The notes beneath the pieces are model-generated. The model worked only from the letters and a program-made list of their open reading frames with translations. It was not told where the DNA came from and made no database searches. DNA of 64,000 bases from Liolophura sinensis (taxonomy: Eukaryota > Mollusca > Polyplacophora > Chitonida > Chitonidae): the NCBI RefSeq assembly GCF_032854445.1, contig NW_027018154.1, positions 1 to 64,000 of the forward strand. The letters run 5' to 3'. Positions 36,592 through 49,583 of the stretch are shown in pieces. How positions within the stretch are numbered: the stretch's first letter is position 1; every line of letters starts with the position of its first letter. The position numbers were made by a program, and so were the translations under genes.

Positions 36592-39336
36592 TCAAATCTT
36601 TGGGCTAAGCCCATTTAACTCACCCAGCAATTGTCTTACTTCTAAGTCCAAGACAATCTCAATGTCTTTATCTACGTGTAGAAAAACCACACCATTTGTA
36701 CATAAAAAACACAAGGTACTTGATACAGTCTGCTGTAAAAAGTACAACTGACCACAGACCCACATTAATAAGGTGCCAAAAGAAGCGGAATTGAGCCAGG
36801 CATCGGCAACTGTTGAATAATTGCAAATTTCCCTGGTTTCCATGGAGTAAGATCCGTTGCTGGGCAAGTGGTTATGACATCAATGATCATTCAATTGTCG
36901 CTACAGCCAAAAGTATTGGTCGGAGAGCAACGCGGTTTGCACCATTCGATTTCTCGTCACAAAATACGTCGGATGTGTCTCTTACCAGCAACACTGGAAC
37001 AGTTTTTCCACTTTTGCATTTTTGCCTGGTCTTTTTGTTAATTGAAATCGGCTACACTGTACTATGTACCATCGCGACTGGTCATTACTATATCCAACTT
37101 TTGATTATAAGTTATGTGCCCTTCGGTAGCCCAGAAGATGTCAAATCTTTGGGCTAAGCCCATTTAACTCACCCAGCAATTGTCTTACTTCTAAGTCCAA
37201 GACAATCTCAATGTCTTTATCTACGTGTAGAAAAACCACACCATTTGTACATAAAAAACACAAGGTACTTGATACAGTCTGCTGTAAAAAGTACAACTGA
37301 CCACAGGCCCACATTAATAAGGTGCCAAAAGATGCGGAATTGAGCCAGGCATCGGCAGCAGGTGAAAAATTGCAAATTTCTCTGGTTTCCATGGAGTAAG
37401 AGCCGTTGCTGGGCACGTGATTATGACATCAATGATCATTCAATTGTCGCTACAGCCAAAAGTATTGGTCGGAGAGCAACGCGGTTTGCACCATTCGATT
37501 TCTCTTCACAAAATACGTCGGATTAGCCTCTTACCAGCAGCACTGGAACAGTTTTTCCACTTTTGCATTTTTGCCTGGTCTTTTTGTTAATTGAAATCGG
37601 CTACACTGTACTATGTACCATCGCGACTGGTCATTACTATATCCAACTTTTGATTATAAGTTATGTGCCCTTCGGTAGCCCAGAAGACGTCAAATCTTTG
37701 GGCTAAGCCCATTTAACTCACCCAGCAATTGTCTTACTTCTAAGTCCAAGACAATCTCAATGTCTTTATCTACGTGTAGAAAAACCACACCATTTGTACA
37801 TAAAAAACACAAGGTACTTGATACAGTCTGCTGTAAAAAGTACAACTGACCACAGACCCACATTAATAAGGTGCCAAAAGAAGCGGAATTGAGCCAGGCA
37901 TCGGCAACTGTTGAATAATTGCAAATTTCCCTGGTTTCCATGGAGTAAGATCCGTTGCTGGGCAAGTGGTTATGACATCAATGATCATTCAATTGTCGCT
38001 ACAGCCAAAAGTATTGGTCGGAGAGCAACGCGGTTTGCACCATTCGATTTCTCGTCACAAAATACGTCGGATGTGTCTCTTACCAGCAACACTGGAACAG
38101 TTTTTCCACTTTTGCATTTTTGCCTGGTCTTTTTGTTAATTAAAATCGGCTACACTGTACTATGTACCATCGCGACTGGTCATTACTACATCAAACTTTT
38201 GATTATAAGTTATGTGCCCTTCGGTAGCCCAGAAGACGTCAAATCTTTGGGCTAAGCCCATTTAACTCACCCAGCAATTGTCTTACTTCTAATTCCAAGA
38301 CAATCTCAATGTCTTTATCTACGTGTAGAAAAACCACACCATTTGTACATAAAAAACACAAGGTACTTGATACAGTCTGCTGTAAAAAGTACAACTGACC
38401 ACAGGCCCACATTAATAAGGTGCCAAAAGATGCGGAATTGAGCCAGGCATCGGCAGCAGGTGAAAAATTGCAAATTTCTCTGGTTTCCATGGAGTAAGAG
38501 CCGTTGCTGGGCACGTGATTATGACATCAATGATCATTCAATTGTCGCTACAGCCAAAAGTATTAGTCGGAGAGCAACGCGGTTTGCACCATTCGATTTC
38601 TCGTCAGAAAATACGTCGGATTAGCCTCTTACCAGCAGCACTGGAACAGTTTTTCCACTTTTGCATTTTTGCCTGGTCTTTTTGTTAATTGAAATCGGCT
38701 ACACTGTACTATGTACCATCGCGACTGGTCATTACTATGTTCAACTTTTGACTATAAGTTATGTGCCCTTCGGTAGCCCAGAAGACGTCAAATCTTTGGG
38801 CTAAGCCCATTTAACTCACCCAGCAATTGTCTAACTTCTAAGTCCAAGACAATCTCAATGTCTTTATCTACGTGTAGAAAAACCACACCATTTGTACATA
38901 AAAAACGCAAGGTACTTGATACAGTCTGCTGTAAAAAGTTCAACTGACAGCAGACCCACATTAATAAGGTGCCAAAAGAAGCGGAATTGAGCCAGGCATC
39001 GGCAACTGTTGAATAATTGCAAATTTCCCTGGTTTCCATGGAGTAAGAGCCGTTGCTGGGCACGTGATTATGACATCAATGATCATTCAATTGTCGCTAC
39101 AGCCAAAAGTATTGGTCGGAGAGCAACGCGGTTTGCACCATTCGATTTCTCGTCACAAAATACGTCGGATGAGCCTCTTACTAGCAGCACTGGAACAGTT
39201 TTTCCACTTTTGCATTTTTGCCTGGTCTTTTTGTTAATTGAAATCGGCTACACTGTACTATGTACCATCGCGACTGGTCATTACTATATTCAACTTTTGA
39301 CTATAAGTTATGTGCCCTTCGGTAGCCCAGAAGACG
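36592..39336. repeat. Five units repeating 29454-32199 (13-unit offset)
   Basis: The stretch from 36592 matches 29454 onward at offset 7138 (7137 after the extra A at 31212). Both contain the CAAGTGG variant and a rare GAAGATGTCAAATCTTT form (30000 and 37138). The two arrays of the S-dimer type therefore share ancestry across the six-unit copies. Confidence 0.7.
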
Positions 39337-40432
39337 TCAAATCTTTGGGCTCAGCCCATTTAACTCACCCAGCAATTGTCTTACTTCTAAGTCCAAGACA
39401 ATCTCAATGTCTTTATCTACGTGTGGAAAAACCAGACCATTTGTACACAAAAAAAAAGGTACTTGATACAGTCTGCTGTAAAAAGTACAACTGACCACAG
39501 ACCCACATTAATAAGGTGCCAAAAGAAGCGGAATTGAGCCAGGCATCGGCACCTGTTAACATATAGGAAATTTCCTTGGTTTTCATGGAGTAAGAGCCGT
39601 TGCTGGGCACGTGATTATGACATCAATGATCATTCAATTGTCGCTACAGCCAAAAGTACTGGTCGGAGAGCAACGCGGTTTGCACCATTCGATTTCTCGT
39701 CACAAAATACGTCGGATGTGTCTCTTACCAGCAACACTGGAACAGTTTTTCCACTTTTGCATTTTTGCCTGGTCTTTTTGTTAATTGAAATCGGCTACAC
39801 TGTACTATGTACCATCGCGACTGGTCATTACTATATTCAACTTTTGATTATAAGTTATGTGCCCTTCGGTAGCCCAGAAGACGTCAAATCTTTGGGCTAA
39901 GCCCATTTAACTCACCCAGCAATTGTCTTACTTCTAAGTCCAAGACAATCTCAATGTCTTTATCTACGTGTAGAAAAACCACACCATTTGTACATAAAAA
40001 ACACAAGGTACTTGATACAGTCTGCTGTAAAAAGTACAACTGACCACAGACCCACATTAATAAGGTGCCAAAAGAAGCGGAATTGAGCCAGGCATCGGCA
40101 ACTGTTGAATAATTGCAAATTTCCCTGGTTTCCATGGAGTAAGAGCCGTTGCTGGGCACGTGATTATGACATCAATGATCATTCAATTGTCGCTACAGCC
40201 AAAAGTATTGGTCGGAGAGCAACGCGGTTTGCACCATTCGATTTCTCGTCACAAAATACGTCGGATGAGCCTCTTACTAGCAGCACTGGAACAGTTTTTC
40301 CACTTTTGCATTTTTGCCTGGTCTTTTTGTTAATTGAAATCGGCTACACTGTACTATGTACCATCGCGACTGGTCATTACTATATTCAACTTTTGACTAT
40401 AAGTTATGTGCTTTTCGGTAGCCCAGAAGATG
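39337..40432. repeat. Recurrent two-unit bridge module (T unit then S unit)
   Basis: A T-class unit with the short A-tract and a CACCTGTTAACATATAGG C site is followed by a unit with GGATGTGTCTCTTACC. The same pair is found starting at about 28908, 43178, 49763 and 60740. The 28908 case lies at the domain II/III junction. Confidence 0.65.
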
Positions 40433-41900
40433 TCAAATGTTTGGGCTAAGCCCATTTAACTCACCCAGCAATTGTCTTACTTCTAAGTCCAAGACAATCT
40501 CAATGTCTTTATCTACGTGTGGATAAACCACACCATTTGTACACAAAAAACACAAGGTACTTGATACAGTCTGCTGTAAAAAGTACAACTGACCACAGAC
40601 CCACATTAATAAGGTGCCAAAAGAAGCGGAATTGAGCCAGGCATCGGCACCTGTTAACATATAGGAAATTTCCCTGGTTTTCATGGAGTAAGAGCCGTTG
40701 CTGGGCACGTGATTATGACATCAATGATCATTCAATTGTCGCTACAGCCAAAAGTATTGGTCGGAGAGCAACGCGGTTTGCACCATTCGATTTCTCGTCA
40801 CAAAATACGTCGGATGAGCTTCTTACCAGCAACACTGGAACAGTTTTTCCACTTTTGCATTTTTGCCTGGTCTTTTTGTTAATTGAAATCGGCTACACTG
40901 TACTATGTACCATCGCGACTGGTCATTACTATATCCAACTTTTGACTATAAGTTATGTGCCCTTCGGTAGCCCAGAAGACGTCAAATCTTTGGGCTAAGC
41001 CCATTTAACTCACCCAGCAATTGTCTAACTTCTAAGTCCAAGACAATCTCAATGTCTTTATCTACGTGTAGAAAAACCACACCATTTGTACATAAAAAAC
41101 ACAAGGTACTTGATACAGTCTGCTGTAAAAAGTACAACTGACCACAGACCCACATTAATAAGGTGCCAAAAGAAGCGGAATTGAGCCAGGCATCGGCAAC
41201 TGTTGAATAATTGCAAATTTCCCTGGTTTCCATGGAGTAAGAGCCGTTGCTGGGCACGTGATTATGACATGAATGATCATTCAATTGTCGCTACAGCCAA
41301 AAGTATTGGTCGGAGAGCAACGCGGTTTGCACCATTCGATTTTTCGTCACAAAATACGTCGGATTAGCCTCTTACCAGCAGCACTGGAACACTTTTTCCA
41401 CTTTTCCATTTTTGCCTGGTCTTTTTGTTAATTGAAATCGGCTACACTGTACTATGTACCATCGCGACTGGTCATTACTATGTTCAACTTTTGACTATAA
41501 GTTATGTGCCCTTCGGTAGCCCAGAAGACGTCAAATCTTTGGGCTAAGCCCATTTAACTCACCCAGCAATTGTCTAACTTCTAAGTCCAAGACAATCTCA
41601 ATGTCTTTATCTACGTGTAAAAAAACCACACCATTTGTACATAAAAGACGCAAGGTACTTGATACAGTCTGCTGTAAAAAGTTCAACTGACAACAGACCC
41701 ACATTAATAAGGTGCCAAAAGAAGCGGAATTGAGCCAGGCATCGGCAACTGTTGAATAATTGCAAATTTCCCTGGTTTCCATGGAGTAAGAGCCGTTGCT
41801 GGGCACGTGATTATGACATGAATGATCATTCAATTGTCGCTACAGCCAAAAGTATTGGTCGGAGAGCAACGCGGTTTGCACCATTCGATTTCTCGTCACA
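39838..41900. repeat. 2.06-kb segment present three times, first copy
   Basis: It matches 47521-49583 at offset 7683 bp (14 units) and 61241-63303 at offset 21403 bp. Only the C at 40544 is private to this copy among the differences noticed. The other two copies share T there, so this change probably came last. Confidence 0.8.
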
Positions 41901-41930
41901 AAATACGTCGGATGAGCCTCTTACTAGCAG

Positions 41931-44900
41931 CACTGGAACAGTTTTTCCACTTTTGCATTTTTGCCTGGTCTTTTTGTTAATTGAAATCGGCTACACTGTA
42001 CTATGTACCATCGCGACTGGTCATTACTATATCCAACTTTTGACTATAAGTTATGTGCCCTTCGGTAGCCCAGAAGACGTCAAATCTTTGGGCTAAGCCC
42101 ATTTAACTCACCCAGCAATTGTCTAACTTCTAAGTCCAAGACAATCTCAATGTCTTTATCTACGTGTAGAAAAACCACACCATTTGTACATAAAAAACAC
42201 AAGGTACTTGATACAGTCTGCTGTAAAAAGTACAACTGACCACAGACCCACATTAATAAGGTGCCAAAAGAAGCGGAATTGAGCCAGGCATCGGCAACTG
42301 TTGAATAATTGCAAATTTCCCTGGTTTCCATGGAGTAAGAGCCGTTGCTGGGCACGTGATTATGACATGAATGATCATTCAATTGTCGCTACAGCCAAAA
42401 GTATTGGTCGGAGAGCAACGCGGTTTGCACCATTCGATTTTTCGTCACAAAATACGTCGGATTAGCCTCTTACCAGCAGCACTGGAACACTTTTTCCACT
42501 TTTCCATTTTTGCCTGGTCTTTTTGTTAATTGAAATCGGCTACACTGTACTATGTACCATCGCGACTGGTCATTACTATGTTCAACTTTTGACTATAAGT
42601 TATGTGCCCTTCGGTAGCCCAGAAGACGTCAAATCTTTGGGCTAAGCCCATTTAACTCACCCAGCAATTGTCTAACTTCTAAGTCCAAGACAATCTCAAT
42701 GTCTTTATCTACGTGTAAAAAAACCACACCATTTGTACATAAAAGACGCAAGGTACTTGATACAGTCTGCTGTAAAAAGTTCAACTGACAACAGACCCAC
42801 ATTAATAAGGTGCCAAAAGAAGCGGAATTGAGCCAGGCATCGGCAACTGTTGAATAATTGCAAATTTCCCTGGTTTCCATGGAGTAAGAGCCGTTGCTGG
42901 GCACGTGATTATGACATCAATGATCATTCAATTGTCGCTACAGCCAAAAGTATTGGTCGGAGAGCAACGCGGTTTGCACCATTCGATTTCTCGTCACACA
43001 ATACGTCGGATTAGCCTCTTACTAGCAGCACTGGAACAGTTTTTCCACTCTTGCATTTTTGCCTGGTCTTTTTGTTAATTGAAATCGGCTACACTGTACT
43101 ATGTACCATTGCGACTGGTCATTACTATATTCAACTTTTGACTATAAGTTATGTGCCCTTCGGTAGCCCAGAAGACGTCAAATCTTTGGGCTCAGCCCAT
43201 TTAACTCACCCAGCAATTGTCTTACTTCTAAGTCCAAGACAATCTCAATGTCTTTATCTACGTGTAGAAAAACCAGACCATTTGTACACAAAAAAAAAGG
43301 TACTTGATACAGTCTGCTGTAAAAAGTACAACTGACCACAGACCCACATTAATAAGGTGCCAAAAGAAGCGGAATTGAGCCAGGCATTGGCACCTGTTAA
43401 CATATAGGAAATTTCCTTGGTTTTCATGGAGTAAGAGCCGTTGCTGGGCACGTGATTATGACATCAATGATCATTCAATTGTCGCTACAGCCAAAAGTAC
43501 TGGTCGGAGAGCAACGCGGTTTGCACCATTCGATTTCTCGTCACAAAATACGTCGGATGTGTCTCTTACCAGCAACACTGGAACAGTTTTTCCACTTTTG
43601 CATTTTTGCCTGGTCTTTTTGTTAATTGAAATCGGCTACACTGTACTATGTACCATCGCGACTGGTCATTACTATATCCAACTTTTGATTATAAGTTATG
43701 TGCCCTTCGGTAGCCCAGAAGACGTCAAATCTTTGGGCTAAGCCCATTTAACTCACCCAGCAATTGTCTTACTTCTAAGTCCAAGACAATCTCAATGTCT
43801 TTATCTACGTGTAGAAAAACCACACCATTTGTACATAAAAAACACAAGGTACTTGATACAGTCTGCTGTAAAAAGTACAACTGACCACAGACCCACATTA
43901 ATAAGGTGCCAAAAGAAGCGGAATTGAGCCAGGCATCGGCAACTGTTGAATAATTGCAAATTTCCCTGGTTTCCATGGAGTAAGAGCCGTTGCTGGGCAC
44001 GTGATTATGACATGAATGATCATTCAATTGTCGCTACAGCCAAAAGTATTGGTCGGAGAGCAACGCGGTTTGCACCATTCGATTTCTCGTCAGAAAATAC
44101 GTCGGATTAGCCTCTTACCAGCAGCACTGGAACAGTTTTTCCACTTTTGCATTTTTGCCTGGTCTTTTTGTTAATTGAAATCGGCTACACTGTACTATGT
44201 ACCATCGCGACTGGTCATTACTATGTTCAACTTTTGACTATAAGTTATGTGCCCTTCGGTAGCCCAGAAGACGTCAAATCTTTGGGCTAAGCCCATTTAA
44301 CTCACCCAGCAATTGTCTAACTTCTAAGTCCAAGACAATCTCAATGTCTTTATCTACGTGTAGAAAAACCACACCATTTGTACATAAAAAACGCAAGGTA
44401 CTTGATACAGTCTGCTGTAAAAAGTTCAACTGACAACAGACCCACATTAATAAGGTGCCAAAAGAAGCGGAATTGAGCCAGGCATCGGCAACTGTTGAAT
44501 AATTGCAAATTTCCCTGGTTTCCATGGAGTAAGAGCCGTTGCTGGGCACGTGATTATGACATGAATGATCATTCAATTGTCGCTACAGCCAAAAGTATTG
44601 GTCGGAGAGCAACGCGGTTTGCACCATTCGATTTCTCGTCACACAATACGTCGGATTAGCCTCTTACCAGCAGCACTGGAACAGTTTTTCCACTCTTGCA
44701 TTTTTGCCTGGTCTTTTTGTTAATTGAAATCGGCTACACTGTACTATGTACCATCGCGACTGGTCATTACTATATTCAACTTTTGACTATAAGTTATGTG
44801 CCCTTTGGTAGCCCAGAAGACCTCAAATCTTTTCTCTAGGCGCATTTAACTCACCCTGCAATTGTCTTACTTCTAAGTCCAAGACAATCTCAATGTCTTT

Positions 44901-46743
44901 ATCTACGTGTAGAAAAACCAGACCATTTGTACATAAAAAACACAAGGTACTTGATACAGTCTGCTGTAAAAAGTACAACTGACCACAGACCCACATTAAT
45001 AAGGTGCCAAAAGATGCGGAATTGAGCCAGGCATCGGCAACTGTTGAATAATTGCAAATTTCCCTGGTTTCCATGGAGTAAGAGCCGTTGCTGGGCACGT
45101 GATTATGACATGAATGATCATTCAATTGTCGCTACAGCCAAAAGTATTGGTCGGAGAGCAACGCGGTTTGCACCATTCGATTTCTCGTCACAAAATACGT
45201 CGGATGAGCGTCTTACTAGCAGCACTGGAACAGTTTTTCCACTTTTGCATTTTTGCCTGGTCTTTTTGTTAATTGAAATCGGCTACACTGTACTATGTAC
45301 CATCGCGACTGGTCATTACTATATTCAACTTTTGACTATAAGTTATGTGCTTTTCGGTAGCCCAGAAGATGTCAAATGTTTGGGCTAAGCCCATTTAACT
45401 CACCCAGCAATTGTCTTACTTCTAAGTCCAAGACAATCTCAATGTCTTTATCTACGTGTGGATAAACCACACCATTTGTACATAAAAAACACAAGGTACT
45501 TGATACAGTCTGCTGTAAAAAGTACAACTGACCACAGACCCACATTAATAAGGTGCCAAAAGAAGCGGAATTGAGCCAGGCATCGGCAACTGTTGATAAA
45601 TTGCAAATTTCCCTGGTTTCCATGGAGTAAGAGCCGTTGCTGGGCACGTGATTATGACATCAATGATCATTCAATTGTCACTACAGCCAAAAGTATTGGT
45701 CGGAGAGAAACGCGGTTTGCACCATTCGACTTCTCTTCACAAAATACGTCGGATAGCCTCTTACCAGCAACACTGGAACAGTTTTTCCACTTTTGCATTT
45801 TTGCCTGGTCTTTTTGTTAATTGAAATCGGCTACACTGTACTATGTACCATCGCGACTGGTCATTACTATATTCAATTTTTGACTATAAGTTATGTGCCC
45901 TTCGGTAGCCCAGATGACGTCAAATGTTTGGGCTAAGCCCATTTAACTCACCCAGCAATTGTCTTACTTCTAAGTCCAAGACAATCTCAATGTCTTTATC
46001 TACGTGTAGAAAAACCAGACCATTTGTACATAAAAAACACAAGGTACTTGATACAGTCTGCTGTAAAAAGTACAACTGACCACAGACCCACATTAATAAG
46101 GTGCCTAAAGAATCGGAATTGAGCCAGGCATCGGCAGCAGTTAAAAAATTGCAAATTTCCCTGGTTTCCATGGAGTAAGATCCGTTGCTGGGCACGTGAT
46201 TATGACATCAATGATCATTCAATTGTCGCTACAGCCAAAAGTATTAGCCGGAGAGCAACGCGGTTTGCACCATTCGATTTTTCTTCAGAAAATACGTCGG
46301 ATTAGCCTCTTACCAGCAGCACTGGAAAAGTTTTTCCACTTTTGCATTTTTGCCTGGTCTTTTTGTTAATTGAAATCGGCTACACTGTACTATGTACCAT
46401 CCCGACTGGTCATTACTATGTTCAACTTTTGACTATAAGTTATGTGCCCTTCGGTAGCCCAGAAGACGTCAAATCTTTGGGCTAAGCCCATTTAACTCAC
46501 CCAGCACTTGTCTAACTTCTAAGTCCAAGACAATCTCAATGTCTTTATCTACGTGTAGAAAAACCACACCATTTGTACATAAAAAACGCAAGGTACTTGA
46601 TACAGTCTGCTGTAAAAAGTTCAACTGACAACAGACCCACATTAATAAGGTGCCAAAAGAAGCGGAATTGTGCCAGGCATCGGCAACTGTTGAATAATTG
46701 CAAATTTCCCTGGTTTCCATGGAGTAAGAGCCGTTGCTGGGCA
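41931..46743. repeat. 12-unit-offset duplication, left copy
   Basis: It matches 48516-53328 at offset 6585 bp. Class order is S-S-T-S-S-R-N-N-S in both. Six substitutions were noticed in 4.8 kb: 42918, 45351, 45352, 45730, 46306 and 46309. Boundaries are set by G at 41930 versus A at 48515, and T at 46744 versus C at 53329. Confidence 0.88.
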
Positions 46744-47768
46744 TGTGATTATGACATGAATGATCATTCAATTGTCGCTACAGCCAAAAGTATTGGTCGG
46801 AGAGCAACGCGGTTTGCACCATTCGATTTCTCGTCACACAATACGTCGGATTAGCCTCTTACCAGCAGTACTGGAACAGTTTTTCCACTTTTGCATTTTT
46901 GCCTGGTCTTTTTGTTAATAGAAATCGGCTACACTGTACTATGTACCATCGCGACTGGTCATTACTATATCCAACTTTTGATTATAAGTTATGTGCCCTT
47001 CGGTAGCCCAGAAGACGTCAAATCTTTGGGCTAAGCCCATTTAACTCACCCAGCAATTGTCTTACTTCTAAGTCCAAGACAATCTCAATGTCTTTATCTA
47101 CGTGTAGAAAAACCACACCATTTGTACATAAAAAACACAAGGTACTTGATACAGTCTGCTGTAAAAAGTACAACTGACCACAGACCCACATTAATAAGGT
47201 GCCAAAAGAAGCGGAATTGTGCCAGGCATCGGCAACTGTTGAATAATTGCAAATTTCCCTGGTTTCCATGGAGTAAGAGCCGTTGCTGGGCATGTGATTA
47301 TGACATGAATGATCATTCAATTGTCGCTACAGCCAAAAGTATTGGTCGGAGAGCAACGCGGTTTGCACCATTCGATTTCTCGTCACACAATACGTCGGAT
47401 TAGCCTCTTACCAGCAGTACTGGAACAGTTTTTCCACTTTTGCATTTTTGCCTGGTCTTTTTGTTAATAGAAATCGGCTACACTGTACTATGTACCATCG
47501 CGACTGGTCATTACTATATCCAACTTTTGATTATAAGTTATGTGCCCTTCGGTAGCCCAGAAGACGTCAAATCTTTGGGCTAAGCCCATTTAACTCACCC
47601 AGCAATTGTCTTACTTCTAAGTCCAAGACAATCTCAATGTCTTTATCTACGTGTAGAAAAACCACACCATTTGTACATAAAAAACACAAGGTACTTGATA
47701 CAGTCTGCTGTAAAAAGTACAACTGACCACAGACCCACATTAATAAGGTGCCAAAAGAAGCGGAATTG
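46671..47768. repeat. Adjacent single-unit tandem duplication
   Basis: Two neighbouring units share four rare changes exactly 549 bp apart: GAATTGTGCC (46671 and 47220), GCATGTGATT (46744 and 47293), CAGTACTGG (near 46868 and 47417) and GTTAATAGAAATC (46920 and 47469). This points to a recent one-unit duplication. Confidence 0.8.
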
Positions 47769-49583
47769 AGCCAGGCATCGGCAACTGTTGAATAATTGCA
47801 AATTTCCCTGGTTTCCATGGAGTAAGAGCCGTTGCTGGGCACGTGATTATGACATCAATGATCATTCAATTGTCGCTACAGCCAAAAGTATTGGTCGGAG
47901 AGCAACGCGGTTTGCACCATTCGATTTCTCGTCACAAAATACGTCGGATGAGCCTCTTACTAGCAGCACTGGAACAGTTTTTCCACTTTTGCATTTTTGC
48001 CTGGTCTTTTTGTTAATTGAAATCGGCTACACTGTACTATGTACCATCGCGACTGGTCATTACTATATTCAACTTTTGACTATAAGTTATGTGCTTTTCG
48101 GTAGCCCAGAAGATGTCAAATGTTTGGGCTAAGCCCATTTAACTCACCCAGCAATTGTCTTACTTCTAAGTCCAAGACAATCTCAATGTCTTTATCTACG
48201 TGTGGATAAACCACACCATTTGTACATAAAAAACACAAGGTACTTGATACAGTCTGCTGTAAAAAGTACAACTGACCACAGACCCACATTAATAAGGTGC
48301 CAAAAGAAGCGGAATTGAGCCAGGCATCGGCACCTGTTAACATATAGGAAATTTCCCTGGTTTTCATGGAGTAAGAGCCGTTGCTGGGCACGTGATTATG
48401 ACATCAATGATCATTCAATTGTCGCTACAGCCAAAAGTATTGGTCGGAGAGCAACGCGGTTTGCACCATTCGATTTCTCGTCACAAAATACGTCGGATGA
48501 GCTTCTTACCAGCAACACTGGAACAGTTTTTCCACTTTTGCATTTTTGCCTGGTCTTTTTGTTAATTGAAATCGGCTACACTGTACTATGTACCATCGCG
48601 ACTGGTCATTACTATATCCAACTTTTGACTATAAGTTATGTGCCCTTCGGTAGCCCAGAAGACGTCAAATCTTTGGGCTAAGCCCATTTAACTCACCCAG
48701 CAATTGTCTAACTTCTAAGTCCAAGACAATCTCAATGTCTTTATCTACGTGTAGAAAAACCACACCATTTGTACATAAAAAACACAAGGTACTTGATACA
48801 GTCTGCTGTAAAAAGTACAACTGACCACAGACCCACATTAATAAGGTGCCAAAAGAAGCGGAATTGAGCCAGGCATCGGCAACTGTTGAATAATTGCAAA
48901 TTTCCCTGGTTTCCATGGAGTAAGAGCCGTTGCTGGGCACGTGATTATGACATGAATGATCATTCAATTGTCGCTACAGCCAAAAGTATTGGTCGGAGAG
49001 CAACGCGGTTTGCACCATTCGATTTTTCGTCACAAAATACGTCGGATTAGCCTCTTACCAGCAGCACTGGAACACTTTTTCCACTTTTCCATTTTTGCCT
49101 GGTCTTTTTGTTAATTGAAATCGGCTACACTGTACTATGTACCATCGCGACTGGTCATTACTATGTTCAACTTTTGACTATAAGTTATGTGCCCTTCGGT
49201 AGCCCAGAAGACGTCAAATCTTTGGGCTAAGCCCATTTAACTCACCCAGCAATTGTCTAACTTCTAAGTCCAAGACAATCTCAATGTCTTTATCTACGTG
49301 TAAAAAAACCACACCATTTGTACATAAAAGACGCAAGGTACTTGATACAGTCTGCTGTAAAAAGTTCAACTGACAACAGACCCACATTAATAAGGTGCCA
49401 AAAGAAGCGGAATTGAGCCAGGCATCGGCAACTGTTGAATAATTGCAAATTTCCCTGGTTTCCATGGAGTAAGAGCCGTTGCTGGGCACGTGATTATGAC
49501 ATGAATGATCATTCAATTGTCGCTACAGCCAAAAGTATTGGTCGGAGAGCAACGCGGTTTGCACCATTCGATTTCTCGTCACA
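47521..49583. repeat. 2.06-kb segment present three times, second copy
   Basis: 14-unit offset from 39838-41900, and 25-unit offset (13720 bp) from the copy beginning at 61241. It is followed at once by sequence of the 12-unit duplication, so two duplication registers meet inside one unit near 48516-49583. Confidence 0.8.

Larger units (their letters stand above)
33847..37140. repeat. Six-unit HOR, copy 2 (S-S-S-N-T-S)
   Basis: Offset is 3294-3295 bp from copy 1. Private changes include GTGAAACATTGC near 34617 and GGCTACAGTGTAC near 36501. Both changes recur at +21403 bp, showing that the large duplication happened after them. Confidence 0.8.
32701..42597. repeat. Large segmental duplication, left copy (39-unit offset)
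   Basis: It matches 54104-64000 at a constant offset of 21403 bp with no indels. Shared private variants include CACCACTCG (near 33650), GAAACATTGC (34620), CTACAGTGTAC (36505), TACTACATCAAAC (38187), TTCTAATTCCAAG (38288) and GACAGCAGACC (38946). One difference was noticed: C at 40544 against T at 61947. The left boundary is set by G at 32700 against A at 54103. Confidence 0.9.

Noticed and set aside
39009-39494. Longest plus-strand frame (161 codons), also at 60412-60897
   Set aside because: It is only the join of two repeat frames through a T-class H site. The second copy is inside the 21.4-kb duplication. It starts at TTG and has no recognisable protein features.
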